Below, one piece after another: positions 19,382-27,425 of a stretch of DNA of 64,000 bases. The notes under the pieces are model-generated. The model did not search any database. It had not been told where the DNA came from and worked only from the letters and a program-made list of their open reading frames with translations. Position 1 is the first letter of the stretch. Each line of letters starts with the position of its first letter. A program made the position numbers and the translations under genes. Source of the DNA: Paenibacillus apiarius (GTDB taxonomy: Bacteria; Bacillota; Bacilli; Paenibacillales; Paenibacillaceae); NCBI RefSeq assembly GCF_017052585.1, contig NZ_JAFFHZ010000001.1, positions 124,001 to 188,000 of the forward strand. Reading direction: 5' to 3'.

Positions 19382-19507
19382 GAGCAGCAAACTCCTTTCC
19401 TTCCTGCCTGTCTTAACGCTTTGTCGCATCCTATTCGCTATGTTCTCAGTATATCCCCTTGGGGCTCCGTTCCGACATCGAATAAGCTTTCAATCGAATT
19501 CCATCAC

Positions 19508-19521
19508 TTACAAATTTGTAA
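19508..19521. promoter_or_regulatory. BceR-type operator upstream of the ABC genes
   Basis: TTACA-AATT-TGTAA, a perfect match to the BceR-family inverted repeat TNACA-N4-TGTAA, 127 bp upstream of the ATPase start codon. It is the expected target of the response regulator at 20664-21368. Confidence 0.8.
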
Positions 19522-19534
19522 CCTTCAATAATAA

Positions 19535-19564
19535 CAGCCCTTCTTCTGTTCTGAAAAAGGGCTG
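19535..19564 (-). terminator. Hairpin between the kinase gene and the ABC genes
   Basis: Stem CAGCCCTT / AAGGGCTG with a 14-nt loop, just past the kinase stop and upstream of the BceR box. The minus-strand tail TTATTATTG is weak. It probably separates the regulatory from the inducible transport transcript. Confidence 0.55.
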
Positions 19565-19584
19565 ATTTCTGCCTTGCCATACAG

Positions 19585-20667
19585 CTAAGATCGTTGAATC
19601 AAATCATGGTGCAGCGCCGTCGTCGAGAACAACAGCGTCACCGTAGTTCCTTCATTAAGCTTGGAAGCAATGCTCACCGTGTGTCCGAGGCGCGCGCATA
19701 CTTTACCTACCAAATAAAGCCCCATTCCGGTTGCATCCCCTTCTTTCCGGCCATTTTCACCCGTAAAGAAAGGTTCGAACACGCGCGGAATATCCTGCTC
19801 CGCAATGCCGACGCCCTCATCCTCCACCTGTAGACGAACGACTCCATTCGCCTCCTCCACATGGAACTGAAGCGTCTTAGCGCCTGGCTTATCCTTGGAA
19901 TACTTGATGGCGTTGGTCACCAATTGAGTCAGAATGAAAGAGAGCCACTTCTCGTCACTCTCCACAATGATGTCGCCTGGGGTTACTTTCGGGAAGATCT
20001 GATACCGGATAAGCGATTTTTTATTCTGATTAATCACCTGCCGGATCACATGCTGCAGATGAAGGCCCGACACGTGCAAATCCAGTTCGAATTTGTCAAG
20101 ACGGGCGGTATGCAGCATCATATCCAGCCCCCGCGTCAGGCGATCCCCCTCTTCGCTTATGCTGGAGAGGAGCTCCTCCGTCTCTGTGCCAGACAAGTTA
20201 TGCGAAGGCTGCTGGGTTAGCAGATGGATAACCGATACCGGTGTTTTCATATGGTGGACCCATTGATTCGTAAAATGAACATGCTGTTCCCTGTCTTGGC
20301 GCAAAGAGAGCAGCTCGTTCATGAATGAGCGGTACTGGCGGGTCACCAATGCATGCATCCGTTTCTGCTCCCTCGTTACAGGGTGCTGCAAGCATAGCGT
20401 AAAATCGCTATCGCTCAAGTTCGATTCCGCATTGTAAATCTCTTTATACCAGCGGCGCTGATTCGTATAGTCAAACACCAAGCCCGCCATCATAACAATC
20501 GCTCCGAGAATGAAAATATAAATTAAGCTCTCGCTGTAAACATATCGCTGCCCGATTCCGAGATCCAGCCATACGACGACCAGAGACAACGCAATCGCAA
20601 TCAGGCACGAACAAATAATAGTCAAGCGGTCCTTCACATATTGGAGAAAAGTCATGCCAAGTTTCAT
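19585..20667 (-). CDS. BceS-type intramembrane-sensing histidine kinase
   Basis: A 360-residue kinase. Two membrane helices (about 12-32 and 40-60) are joined by only a few extracellular residues, so it cannot bind a ligand itself and must listen to the BceB-type permease. The phosphorylation box is HFTNQWVHHMKTPVSVIHLL, the N-box NAIKYS, and the G boxes DEGVGIAEQDIPRVFEPFF and GMGLYLVGKV. ATG 20667 overlaps the response-regulator stop in an ATGA junction. A GTG four codons upstream is possible but less likely. Confidence 0.93.
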   Translation of the reverse strand: MKLGMTFLQYVKDRLTIICSCLIAIALSLVVVWLDLGIGQRYVYSESLIYIFILGAIVMMAGLVFDYTNQRRWYKEIYNAESNLSDSDFTLCLQHPVTREQKRMHALVTRQYRSFMNELLSLRQDREQHVHFTNQWVHHMKTPVSVIHLLTQQPSHNLSGTETEELLSSISEEGDRLTRGLDMMLHTARLDKFELDLHVSGLHLQHVIRQVINQNKKSLIRYQIFPKVTPGDIIVESDEKWLSFILTQLVTNAIKYSKDKPGAKTLQFHVEEANGVVRLQVEDEGVGIAEQDIPRVFEPFFTGENGRKEGDATGMGLYLVGKVCARLGHTVSIASKLNEGTTVTLLFSTTALHHDLIQRS

Positions 20668-21368
20668 TGCTCCACCCACGAGGCCAGCATACGGTATCCT
20701 TGCCCCCGAACCGTCTCAATCGCTTTGTGTATCCCGATCTCCTCCATCTTCTTGCGCACCCTGGTCACGTTTACGGTAAGCGTATTGTCATCGACGAAAT
20801 CGACATCGTCCCATAACGTTTCGAGGAGCGTCTCCCTGGACACGATATGTCCGATTCGCTCCATCAAGCAGCCGACGAGAAGCGCTTCGTTCTTCGTCAA
20901 GTCCACCCGCTCGCCTTGCCATTCCAGCGTATTCTTCGAGCGATGCAGCACCAGCCCTTGAACGGCCAGTTCCTCTCCGTTGCCTCCGCCGTTTGCCGCG
21001 TACTCGCCGTACGTGCGGCGCAGCACGCCTTTCACCTTAGCCAGCAGCACATCAAGATGGAACGGCTTCGTTATAAAATCGTCGCCGCCATTTTCGATGG
21101 CCATCACCTGATCCATCTCGCCCGTGCGTGCAGACACGAAAATAATCGGCGCATTCGTTACATTGCGGAACTGACGGCACCAATAGAAGCCGTCATACGC
21201 CGGAAGATGAATATCGAGCAGAATCAGGTCGGGATTTATCGATAAAAGTTCGTCCTTCAACGCTTTGAATTGCGTAGCCCGCACGACGTTATAGTCGTAT
21301 TTTGCAAGAGAAGATTGTAGTATGGAAGCGATTTTGTCATCGTCCTCCACGATCATAATGGTGTACAT
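20664..21368 (-). CDS. BceR-type response regulator (OmpR family)
   Basis: A 234-residue protein with a receiver domain (MIVEDDDKIA; phosphoacceptor Asp in LILLDIHLPAYDG; conserved Lys in FITKPFHLDVLLAKV). A winged-helix DNA-binding domain follows (about 135-230, DDNTLTVNVTRVRKKM). The start at 21368 (MYTIMIVEDD) has TTGGAGGAA. It is predicted to bind the TNACA-N4-TGTAA box ahead of the ABC genes after phosphorylation by the kinase, to which it is coupled by a 4-bp overlap. Confidence 0.94.
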   Translation of the reverse strand: MYTIMIVEDDDKIASILQSSLAKYDYNVVRATQFKALKDELLSINPDLILLDIHLPAYDGFYWCRQFRNVTNAPIIFVSARTGEMDQVMAIENGGDDFITKPFHLDVLLAKVKGVLRRTYGEYAANGGGNGEELAVQGLVLHRSKNTLEWQGERVDLTKNEALLVGCLMERIGHIVSRETLLETLWDDVDFVDDNTLTVNVTRVRKKMEEIGIHKAIETVRGQGYRMLASWVEQ

Positions 21369-21560
21369 ACTGATTCCTCCAACTGTCAACAGTTTCACTG
21401 CATACTTTCCTGTTCTAACATCATATCACAAAGAAAAGTCTTTTTTATAGATGTGATTCCGTCAAAGCATCTGTATAAGCCGAATTCTTTTACCCCTATA
21501 TTGTTTTTCGCGGCCATAGCAGCCTCATTGAAAAATATACAGTAAATTGGCAAAGAAAAA

Positions 21561-21578
21561 AGTCCCTGCCAAGGGACT
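21561..21578 (-). terminator. Terminator after the Hfq-like gene
   Basis: Perfect 7-bp stem AGTCCCT / AGGGACT with a 4-nt loop, followed on the minus strand by TTTTTTC. It lies 51 bp past the stop at 21629. Confidence 0.75.
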
Positions 21579-21628
21579 CTTTCGCTCTTTTTGCATTACG
21601 TTTCATTCATAGGTGACAAGGCCAGCAT

Positions 21629-21874
21629 TCATTTCGAGTTGTTGCCTCGATCGCTCTGATTCGATAATGACACGCGTTTTGATGGAATAATGGTGGAAAT
21701 GGCCGCTTTGTTAATCAGGTTCGATTTCAAATCCGTCTGCAGCAAAATACTGTACGTATCAAAAAAAGTGATCGTACCTTGCATGCGCACACCATTTTTT
21801 GTAATCAGCGTAATCATTATTTTTTCGGACACCAATTGATTCAAAAAATGTTCCTGCACCTTGATTTTTACCAT
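21629..21874 (-). CDS. hfq: Divergent Hfq-like Sm RNA chaperone
   Basis: An 81-residue Sm-fold protein. Compared with B. subtilis Hfq, the N-terminal QxxFLN motif is kept (VQEHFLNQLV), as is Sm1 (NGVRMQGTITFFDTYSILLQ). In Sm2 (NKAAISTIIP) the usual YKHAIST becomes NKAAIST: the normally near-invariant His57 is Ala and Tyr55 is Asn, while Lys56 stays. The gene has its own terminator and no miaA neighbour, unlike the ordinary hfq locus, so it may be a second, diverged paralogue. RNA binding is inferred; loss of His57 makes hexamer stability or nucleotide preference uncertain. Confidence 0.85.
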   Translation of the reverse strand: MVKIKVQEHFLNQLVSEKIMITLITKNGVRMQGTITFFDTYSILLQTDLKSNLINKAAISTIIPSKRVSLSNQSDRGNNSK

Positions 21875-21965
21875 GTTAACACATCCCTTTCTCTATATAT
21901 TAGGATTCCATACCAGTTTAACATAGATTTTCCTAAATGTGCATCTTACATCGTTAATACAACAA

Positions 21966-21990
21966 AACGACCGGCGTATCGCCGATCGTT
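21966..21990 (-). terminator. Terminator after the RIC gene
   Basis: Stem AACGA.CGGCG / CGCCG.TCGTT with a TAT loop and one mismatch; the minus-strand tail is TTTTGTTGT. It lies about 107 bp past the stop at 22097. Confidence 0.6.
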
Positions 21991-22096
21991 CGCTAGTATT
22001 ATATATTCGTCCCTAACGTACGCTAAGTTGGTTAGGCGTATCATTAACGGTTGCAGTTACAGGCTTCCTCCAAGCTGCCGGCAATAAAGCATCCGC

Positions 22097-22789
22097 TCAG
22101 GCAACGCCATATCGCGGAAAGAGAACGTTGTTCTCCAGATGAACATGCTCGAAGGTCATGCCCTCCAATTCCTCCAGCCGCGCATACGTAATCCGGTATG
22201 TCGTGCACGCTCCCTCCGGCGGCGTAAAGTCCCCGGTCAGTCCGCGTATTTGCTTCAGAAGCGCACCCGCTCCATCGTGTTCTCCTTCAAGCTCTTGAAT
22301 CGTGCCCGCAACCCCGGCTTGCGTCACGGCAGCCGGCTCTTCCTCCGCTGCAAGAATGAGCGGGAATGACAGCTCCTCTTCCTTGGCAATATGCTCTTCA
22401 AGCTCCGCTTTCAGCTGATTGAACTTCTCAAACAGCTCGATTAGATGAGGCTGGTCTCCCCCATGCACATGGGCTACGCGGGCCACATTGGCTGCGATTT
22501 GCGGCAGCTGCTCGCGCAAATAACGATGGTGCTTATTCACGACATACTCAATCAATGAACGGGAGGACATGTATTGCCACTCCATCGCGGGACTTGCGGC
22601 AGGCGCTTGGGCCTTCATTTCCGCTAATTGGGCGACGATCGCATCTGCCTCCAATCCGCGCTCGGCTGCCGCTTCGGCAATCGGGCGGTTCCCTCCACAG
22701 CAGAAATCTATTTTTAAACGTTTGAACAAATCGCTGGCAGCGGGATATTGCAGCACCGCATCGCGCACGGTCATATCGGTTGAAAACAT
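22097..22789 (-). CDS. scdA: Iron-sulfur cluster repair di-iron protein (RIC/ScdA/YtfE)
   Basis: A 230-residue cytosolic protein that helps restore Fe-S clusters damaged by nitric oxide or oxidants. The N-terminal ScdA_N domain has FKRLKIDFCCGGNRP. The hemerythrin-like domain (about 75-230) supplies di-iron ligands in NKHHRYLREQL, EEHIAKEEELSFPLI, ELEGEHDGAG and FEHVHLENNVLFPR. The start at 22789 has AAAGGAG. A promoter element almost identical to that of nirB lies 115 bp upstream, linking repair of nitrosative damage with nitrite reduction. Confidence 0.93.
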   Translation of the reverse strand: MFSTDMTVRDAVLQYPAASDLFKRLKIDFCCGGNRPIAEAAAERGLEADAIVAQLAEMKAQAPAASPAMEWQYMSSRSLIEYVVNKHHRYLREQLPQIAANVARVAHVHGGDQPHLIELFEKFNQLKAELEEHIAKEEELSFPLILAAEEEPAAVTQAGVAGTIQELEGEHDGAGALLKQIRGLTGDFTPPEGACTTYRITYARLEELEGMTFEHVHLENNVLFPRYGVA

Positions 22790-22895
22790 AAAGCTTCCAC
22801 TCCTTTATCCTTCACTCTCGCTGTACGCAGAGAGCTGAAAAAGTATGATGACTTATGAATCTGGATTCATCATACGCTAGATAAAGCAACGGAAG

Positions 22896-22911
22896 CGTGA
22901 TTACGGTCACT
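22896..22911. promoter_or_regulatory. FNR-like box upstream of the RIC gene
   Basis: CGTGATTACGGTCACT, a TGTGA-N6-TCACA variant with two mismatches. It shares 19 of 21 positions with the nirB element when flanks are included. Centred 115 bp upstream of the start. Confidence 0.55.
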
Positions 22912-22926
22912 TCATTTCATACAAAT

Positions 22927-23787
22927 TTACGACGGCTGAGGAGCTTCCTGGAACGTGACCAGAACCCCGCCTTCTCCGGCATACGTGCCGATGATCGGTC
23001 CCATGTTGACGAACAGCACCTGATCAAAATGATATTTATCCAATAATTCCTTCAGGAATGCTTTGGCGCGCTCCTCGCAGTTAGAGTGCGCAAGCGCAAT
23101 CCAATCTTTATCGACTTGATGCCATGCATCGCCGACCTTCTCGATCAGACGGCGGAGCGTCTTCTGGGTTCCGCGAATCTTCTCCATGACTTCGATTGAG
23201 CCTTCTTCGTTTGCTTCCATCAGAAGCTTTATGTTCAACATGGAGGCAACCGTACCCTTCAATCGGCTCAACCGGCCGCCACGAATGACATTCTCCAATG
23301 TATCCAGCGTAAAGTAAGTTCGGGTATGATTCACGTAATTCATCATCTTGTTCATCAAGTCATGCAGCCCTGCGCCCTCCTTGGCCAATTGAGCCGCGCG
23401 CACGACCAGCAGGCCCAATCCCAAGGAGGTCGTCTTCGTATCGATGACCTCGACCCGATTGGGGTGACCTTCTTCCTCATACATCGCTTTTGCCATGACA
23501 GCGTGATTGTAAGTGCTGCTCAAGCTGGATGTTAAGGCCAAGACCAAAATATCATTCTCCGTGCCAAGCGATCTGTACATGTGATAGAAATCGGCAGGCG
23601 ACGGACTGGACGTCTTCGGCAATTCTTCCTCCTCTCGCATCCGGTCGTAGAAAGCTGTCGTGTCCATGTCGGAAGTGAGCACCTCTTGACCGAACCGAAC
23701 GTAGAGCGGCACAACGTGAATGCCGAATTGTTGAATAATCTCTGGAGTTAAATCTGAACTGCCGTCCGTAATGATGTGAATGGTCAT
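22927..23787 (-). CDS. DegV family fatty-acid-binding protein
   Basis: A 286-residue protein with the DegV fold. The N-terminal ITDGSSDLTPEII, KTSSPSPADFY and LALTSSLSSTYNHA are the lipid-binding Ser/Thr motifs; GGRLSRLKG is the conserved linker. Members bind single fatty acids; some (FakB) hand them to the kinase FakA for phosphorylation. No fakA gene is nearby, so the partner is encoded elsewhere. It is monocistronic, downstream of the oxidoreductase terminator, with AGGGGAA ahead of the ATG. Confidence 0.93.
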   Translation of the reverse strand: MTIHIITDGSSDLTPEIIQQFGIHVVPLYVRFGQEVLTSDMDTTAFYDRMREEEELPKTSSPSPADFYHMYRSLGTENDILVLALTSSLSSTYNHAVMAKAMYEEEGHPNRVEVIDTKTTSLGLGLLVVRAAQLAKEGAGLHDLMNKMMNYVNHTRTYFTLDTLENVIRGGRLSRLKGTVASMLNIKLLMEANEEGSIEVMEKIRGTQKTLRRLIEKVGDAWHQVDKDWIALAHSNCEERAKAFLKELLDKYHFDQVLFVNMGPIIGTYAGEGGVLVTFQEAPQPS

Positions 23788-23893
23788 GTCATTCCCCTGT
23801 CCTATAGTCTATTTTCAGCGTCATTCCGATCTATTATAAGGGGTACCCTAGCAGTTTACAACGACTAAAAGGAGCCAGCCCGCAGGAAACAAA

Positions 23894-23923
23894 AAACCGG
23901 GGAACAAAAGTTCTCCCCGGTTT
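23894..23923 (-). terminator. Terminator after the mini FAD oxidoreductase gene
   Basis: Stem AAACCGGGG / CCCCGGTTT with inner pairing. The minus-strand tail is TTTTTTG. It lies 28 bp past the stop. Confidence 0.85.
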
Positions 23924-23950
23924 ATAAGGATATATGACGCTTTAATGCTA

Positions 23951-24517
23951 TTATCCTGTAAAGATGTCATGATCCACGTAGCGCCCGCCATTCAACTCGC
24001 TAATAACATGGATAGCAACTCTGGCGCCGTCTCCTGCCGTAATGATCGTATGCATGCTCACCCCGGCGGCAGTTCCAGCGGCCCACACCCGGTCCGCGCT
24101 CGTCCGGCCTTTATCATCCGTGTCGATAATCGTCTTCACGCGCGGCTCTGTGCCCGGCTTCAGCTTCAATCCGCTCTGCTGCGCAGCATCCACAGCAAGT
24201 CCCGTCGCGACAATGACATGCTGAGCCTCGTAGCTGTCTCCGCTCTCCGTCTTCACGGTGACCGAAGAAGAACCGGATTCGATGAGAACCGCTTTGTCCT
24301 GCTTGAAGACAGCTCCGAATTTCTCAGCCTGCTCACGGCCAATCGCCAACATGTCAGGTCCGGAGATATCGCTCACTCCATAATGGTTCGCAAGCCATGC
24401 CCGCTTGGTCAGACCATGATCGTTATCCAGCACAAGCGTAGCTTTGCCCGCTTTGGCCGCGAACAATGCCGCGCTTCCTCCGGCAGGCCCTCCACCGATA
24501 ACAATGATATCTTGCAT
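23951..24517 (-). CDS. Compact FAD-dependent oxidoreductase, thioredoxin-reductase-like
   Basis: Only 188 residues. It starts with the dinucleotide motif IIVIGGGPAGGSAALFAAKAG, has the ATG motif HVIVATGLA, and ends with the FAD-site motif RVWAAGTAAG followed by the helix GDGARVAIHVISEL. The central NADPH-binding domain and CxxC disulfide of thioredoxin reductases (over 300 residues) are absent; the FAD domain halves are joined directly. The frame is intact and similar short proteins occur beside HxlR regulators, so this is likely a natural mini form rather than a deletion. It is 33 bp downstream of the HxlR gene, probably one operon. Confidence 0.85.
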   Translation of the reverse strand: MQDIIVIGGGPAGGSAALFAAKAGKATLVLDNDHGLTKRAWLANHYGVSDISGPDMLAIGREQAEKFGAVFKQDKAVLIESGSSSVTVKTESGDSYEAQHVIVATGLAVDAAQQSGLKLKPGTEPRVKTIIDTDDKGRTSADRVWAAGTAAGVSMHTIITAGDGARVAIHVISELNGGRYVDHDIFTG

Positions 24518-24550
24518 TCATTCTCACCCTTTCATGAAGAGCTATTCTCT

Positions 24551-24925
24551 TTATGAATTCACCGGATGTTCTGAAGTTGAATCATCGTCGCCAACGCACT
24601 CCACCGGTTCGTTCACCCAACGTTCCGCCCATTCCTGAATGGCTTCCATGACCGGCTCCAGAGCTCGCCCTTTATCAGTCAACGCATATTCAATGCGAAC
24701 AGGTGTCTCTGGATATACATTTCGCACAACAATACCTGCCGCTTCAAGATCTTTCATACGTTCACTCAACATTTTGTCGCTCATGGTAGGAATGAGTGCG
24801 GAAATGTCTTTAAATCGCTTCGGGCCACTCAGTAGCACCTGTATGAGCAGTCCGTTCCAGCGCTTGCCTAGCACGCAAAACGCAGCTTCAAACCGCGGGC
24901 ACATACCCAAATGATGTGATTCCAT
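24551..24925 (-). CDS. HxlR family transcriptional regulator
   Basis: 124 residues. The winged helix shows the HxlR core CPRFEAAFCVLGKRWNGLLI, then PKRFKDISALIPTMSDKMLSERMKDLEAAGIV and the wing VRIEYALTDKGRALEPV. A cysteine at residue 9 is at the position used for electrophile or disulfide sensing in HypR/QorR-type members. The start at 24925 has AAGGAGGG. It probably controls the adjacent FAD oxidoreductase, a pairing typical for quinone, aldehyde or oxidant response. Confidence 0.93.
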   Translation of the reverse strand: MESHHLGMCPRFEAAFCVLGKRWNGLLIQVLLSGPKRFKDISALIPTMSDKMLSERMKDLEAAGIVVRNVYPETPVRIEYALTDKGRALEPVMEAIQEWAERWVNEPVECVGDDDSTSEHPVNS

Positions 24926-25149
24926 CCGTTCATCCCTCCTTCTTAACTTACAAAATGTAAGCATATTTATTTTACCATAGCGCTTTTAAAAAGAAAACGG
25001 GGGCGGCATTCCCATTCGTAACAAAAAATATATGATATTGAAATCGTTCTGATACTTATCCTATGCAGAGGCGCATTATAATAAAGTAAATATAACCCAA
25101 AAAGACAGTATAATAACATTGCATGTTCAATGCGAATAGGAGGAGCCTG

Positions 25150-26418
25150 TTGCAGCACCATCACAATCGGGTAGGCCGAACTGAACGGCATCGAAAGCGA
25201 AGACAGCTTCGAAATCGGCGGATGAAGCGCATGGCGGCGCTATGCGGCTTGTTAGCCGCCGTCATCTGCGGCATCTTCATTGGCATTTATCACTATCCTT
25301 TATTTGAGGCACAGCAATCCGGCCAAGCCGAATTCCAAGTAGCGTCTCCTCCCGCTTCGCCATCTATCGCTGCCGCGCCAGCAGTGCAGGAAGAAGGGAC
25401 GCCGAACGACGAATCGGCCGCACTCCCCCCAGAACAAGGGCCGATACACATCATATTTGCGGGCGATGCGCTGATGGATTGGTCCGTCAAAAAAACAATC
25501 CGGCAAAAAGGGCCGGATTATCCTTTCCAATATGTAGCCGCCGACGTGCAGAAGGCCGATTTTGCCGTGGTCAATCTGGAAACGACAATCACCCGCCATA
25601 CCGAGAAGGATACGAATCAATGGTACAACTTCAAGTCGGATCCGGTATCGCTGAAAGGGCTGAAAAATGCCGGATTCGATCTCGTCTCGATCGCCAACAA
25701 TCATACACTTGATTTCAAGCAGAAGGGCTTTCTCGACACGCTGCACTACTTGAAGGAATACGACTTGCCCTATGTCGGCGGAGGGATGAACAAAGAAGAA
25801 GCGTATCGGGCTCATACCGTTACCTTGAAGGGAAAGACAGTTAAATTTCTTGCCTTCTCCCGCTTCATCCCGCAGACGTATTGGTTCGCCGGGAAAGATA
25901 GGCCGGGGATTGCCGAAGCCTATAACAAGTCCAGCGTCCTGCCCGTCATCGAACGGGAACGGAAAGACTGCGACTATTTGTTCATCTATATGCATTGGGG
26001 CGTTGAAAAAAACAACCGGCCTGAAAAATGGCAGCGCGACTATGCCCGGGAAATGATCGATGCCGGGGCAGACGCGATTATCGGCAGCCATGTTCATGTG
26101 CTGCAAGGGTTTGAATTTTACAAGGATAAACCAATCGCCTATTCTATCGGCAATTTCCTGTTTCCCGATTATGTCCGGAACGATCGCGCAGATACGGGAC
26201 TGTTGACGTTAATGATAGACGAGGATGGGATTTCTATGTCGTTCGATCCTTATTTTATTTATAAAGATCAAATCGTTAAAAAAGATGAAAATTATGAGAA
26301 AAAACAATTAAAGTATTTGGAATCTATTTCATTTGGTGTTAAAATGAACGGCAAACAGGTGTGGGATGCAGTGAAAGCCGGCCAAAAAAACCCATCCCCT
26401 TCAAACCGCAAAAGCTAA
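25150..26418 (+). CDS. CapA family metallophosphatase-fold protein, membrane-anchored
   Basis: About 422 residues from a TTG at 25150 placed 6 nt after AGGAGG; an upstream ATG (25123) would put the ribosome site inside the gene. A basic N-terminus (RTERHRKRRQLRNRRMKR) precedes one membrane helix (about 32-52) and a low-complexity Pro/Ala linker. The CapA domain follows (about 95-340) with FAGDALMDWS, VVNLETTIT, IANNHTLDF, HWGVEKN and GSHVHVLQ, the metal-site motifs of the poly-gamma-glutamate CapA/PgsA family. The active site should face outside. Whether it acts in capsule synthesis is unknown: no pgsBC genes are nearby. Confidence 0.9.
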   Translation: MQHHHNRVGRTERHRKRRQLRNRRMKRMAALCGLLAAVICGIFIGIYHYPLFEAQQSGQAEFQVASPPASPSIAAAPAVQEEGTPNDESAALPPEQGPIHIIFAGDALMDWSVKKTIRQKGPDYPFQYVAADVQKADFAVVNLETTITRHTEKDTNQWYNFKSDPVSLKGLKNAGFDLVSIANNHTLDFKQKGFLDTLHYLKEYDLPYVGGGMNKEEAYRAHTVTLKGKTVKFLAFSRFIPQTYWFAGKDRPGIAEAYNKSSVLPVIERERKDCDYLFIYMHWGVEKNNRPEKWQRDYAREMIDAGADAIIGSHVHVLQGFEFYKDKPIAYSIGNFLFPDYVRNDRADTGLLTLMIDEDGISMSFDPYFIYKDQIVKKDENYEKKQLKYLESISFGVKMNGKQVWDAVKAGQKNPSPSNRKS

Positions 26419-26428
26419 CGCCACGAAC

Positions 26429-26462
26429 ACAGACGCGAACCTGTTCCAAGGGACGCGTCTGT
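26429..26462 (+). terminator. Terminator after the CapA-like gene
   Basis: Perfect 9-bp stem ACAGACGCG / CGCGTCTGT, followed by TTATTTGT, 10 bp past the stop. Confidence 0.8.
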
Positions 26463-26493
26463 TTATTTGTGTTGAACGAGACGAGAACAAAGG

Positions 26494-27420
26494 ATGGTTG
26501 ATTCGGTGAGAAAAGCTAGGATTACAATAATCGGCAGCTTGAATATCGATTTGGTAACGGTTACCTCGACCATTCCGGCCCAAGGCCAAACCGTGCAAGG
26601 CGACAGATTCGCCACTCTGTGCGGAGGCAAAGGCGCGAATCAAGCGATCGCTTGCGCCCGTCTCGGCGCCGAGGTCCGCTTTATCGGATGTGTGGGCGGC
26701 GATGCGTTCGGCCGGATGATGCTGGATAACTTGCAGCAGGAACGGATTCATACGGAAGGCATCGGCATCGTTAGCGAGGCCGCTTCTGGAACCGCATCCA
26801 TCATCGTCAACGATGGGGATAACCGGATCATCGTCGTTCCAGGGGCGAATGGCCTGCTCACGCCAGATCATGTTAGACGCCATGCCCAGACGATCCAGAG
26901 CTCCGACGTCATACTGATGCAGCTCGAAATCCCGCTTCCAGCGGTGCGGGAAGCATTGAGCATTGCAGCCCGCAGCCATGTGCCCGTCATTCTCAATCCG
27001 GCACCTGCTATGACGCTGGGTGATGACATCTTGGCGCAAGTCTCCATCCTGACGCCGAATGAGCATGAATTGGCGGCTCTCTTCGGCGAGGATGATTCCG
27101 AGCAGGCCTTTCCGTGGCAAGCGGCCATCTGCTCCATGCCCGGGCGCATCGTCTTGACCCGAGGCGCGGATGGAGCTTATTGGTCGGATGCCGGAGGCCG
27201 TCTCCATCATCAGCCGGGCTGCGAAGTCAATGTCGTCGATACGACCGGCGCAGGCGATACATTCAATGGCGCGCTCGCTGTTCTTCTAGCCGAAGGCAAC
27301 AGCATGGATGATGCGGTGCGCGGTGCGGTGGCTGCCGGTGCGTTAGCGGTGACTCAATTCGGAGCCCAGAGCGGGATGCCCACACGCTCTCGATTGGAGC
27401 AACATTTAAAGGAGGACTAA
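26494..27420 (+). CDS. rbsK: Ribokinase (PfkB family)
   Basis: Phosphorylates D-ribose (or a related sugar) to the 5-phosphate. 308 residues. The N-terminal substrate motif GSLNIDLV is followed by GGKGANQAIACARLGAEV, NPAPA, TPNEHELAALFG, and the ATP/anion-hole signature DTTGAGDTFNGAL with the catalytic Asp. The start is uncertain: ATG 26494 lacks spacing from AAAGG, and GTG 26506 (VRKARITIIG) may be used instead. It is followed after 5 bp by the GNAT gene. An rbsD gene occurs 7 kb away in another operon on the other strand; no ribose transporter is seen here. Confidence 0.92.
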   Translation: MVDSVRKARITIIGSLNIDLVTVTSTIPAQGQTVQGDRFATLCGGKGANQAIACARLGAEVRFIGCVGGDAFGRMMLDNLQQERIHTEGIGIVSEAASGTASIIVNDGDNRIIVVPGANGLLTPDHVRRHAQTIQSSDVILMQLEIPLPAVREALSIAARSHVPVILNPAPAMTLGDDILAQVSILTPNEHELAALFGEDDSEQAFPWQAAICSMPGRIVLTRGADGAYWSDAGGRLHHQPGCEVNVVDTTGAGDTFNGALAVLLAEGNSMDDAVRGAVAAGALAVTQFGAQSGMPTRSRLEQHLKED

Positions 27421-27425
27421 CTCTC

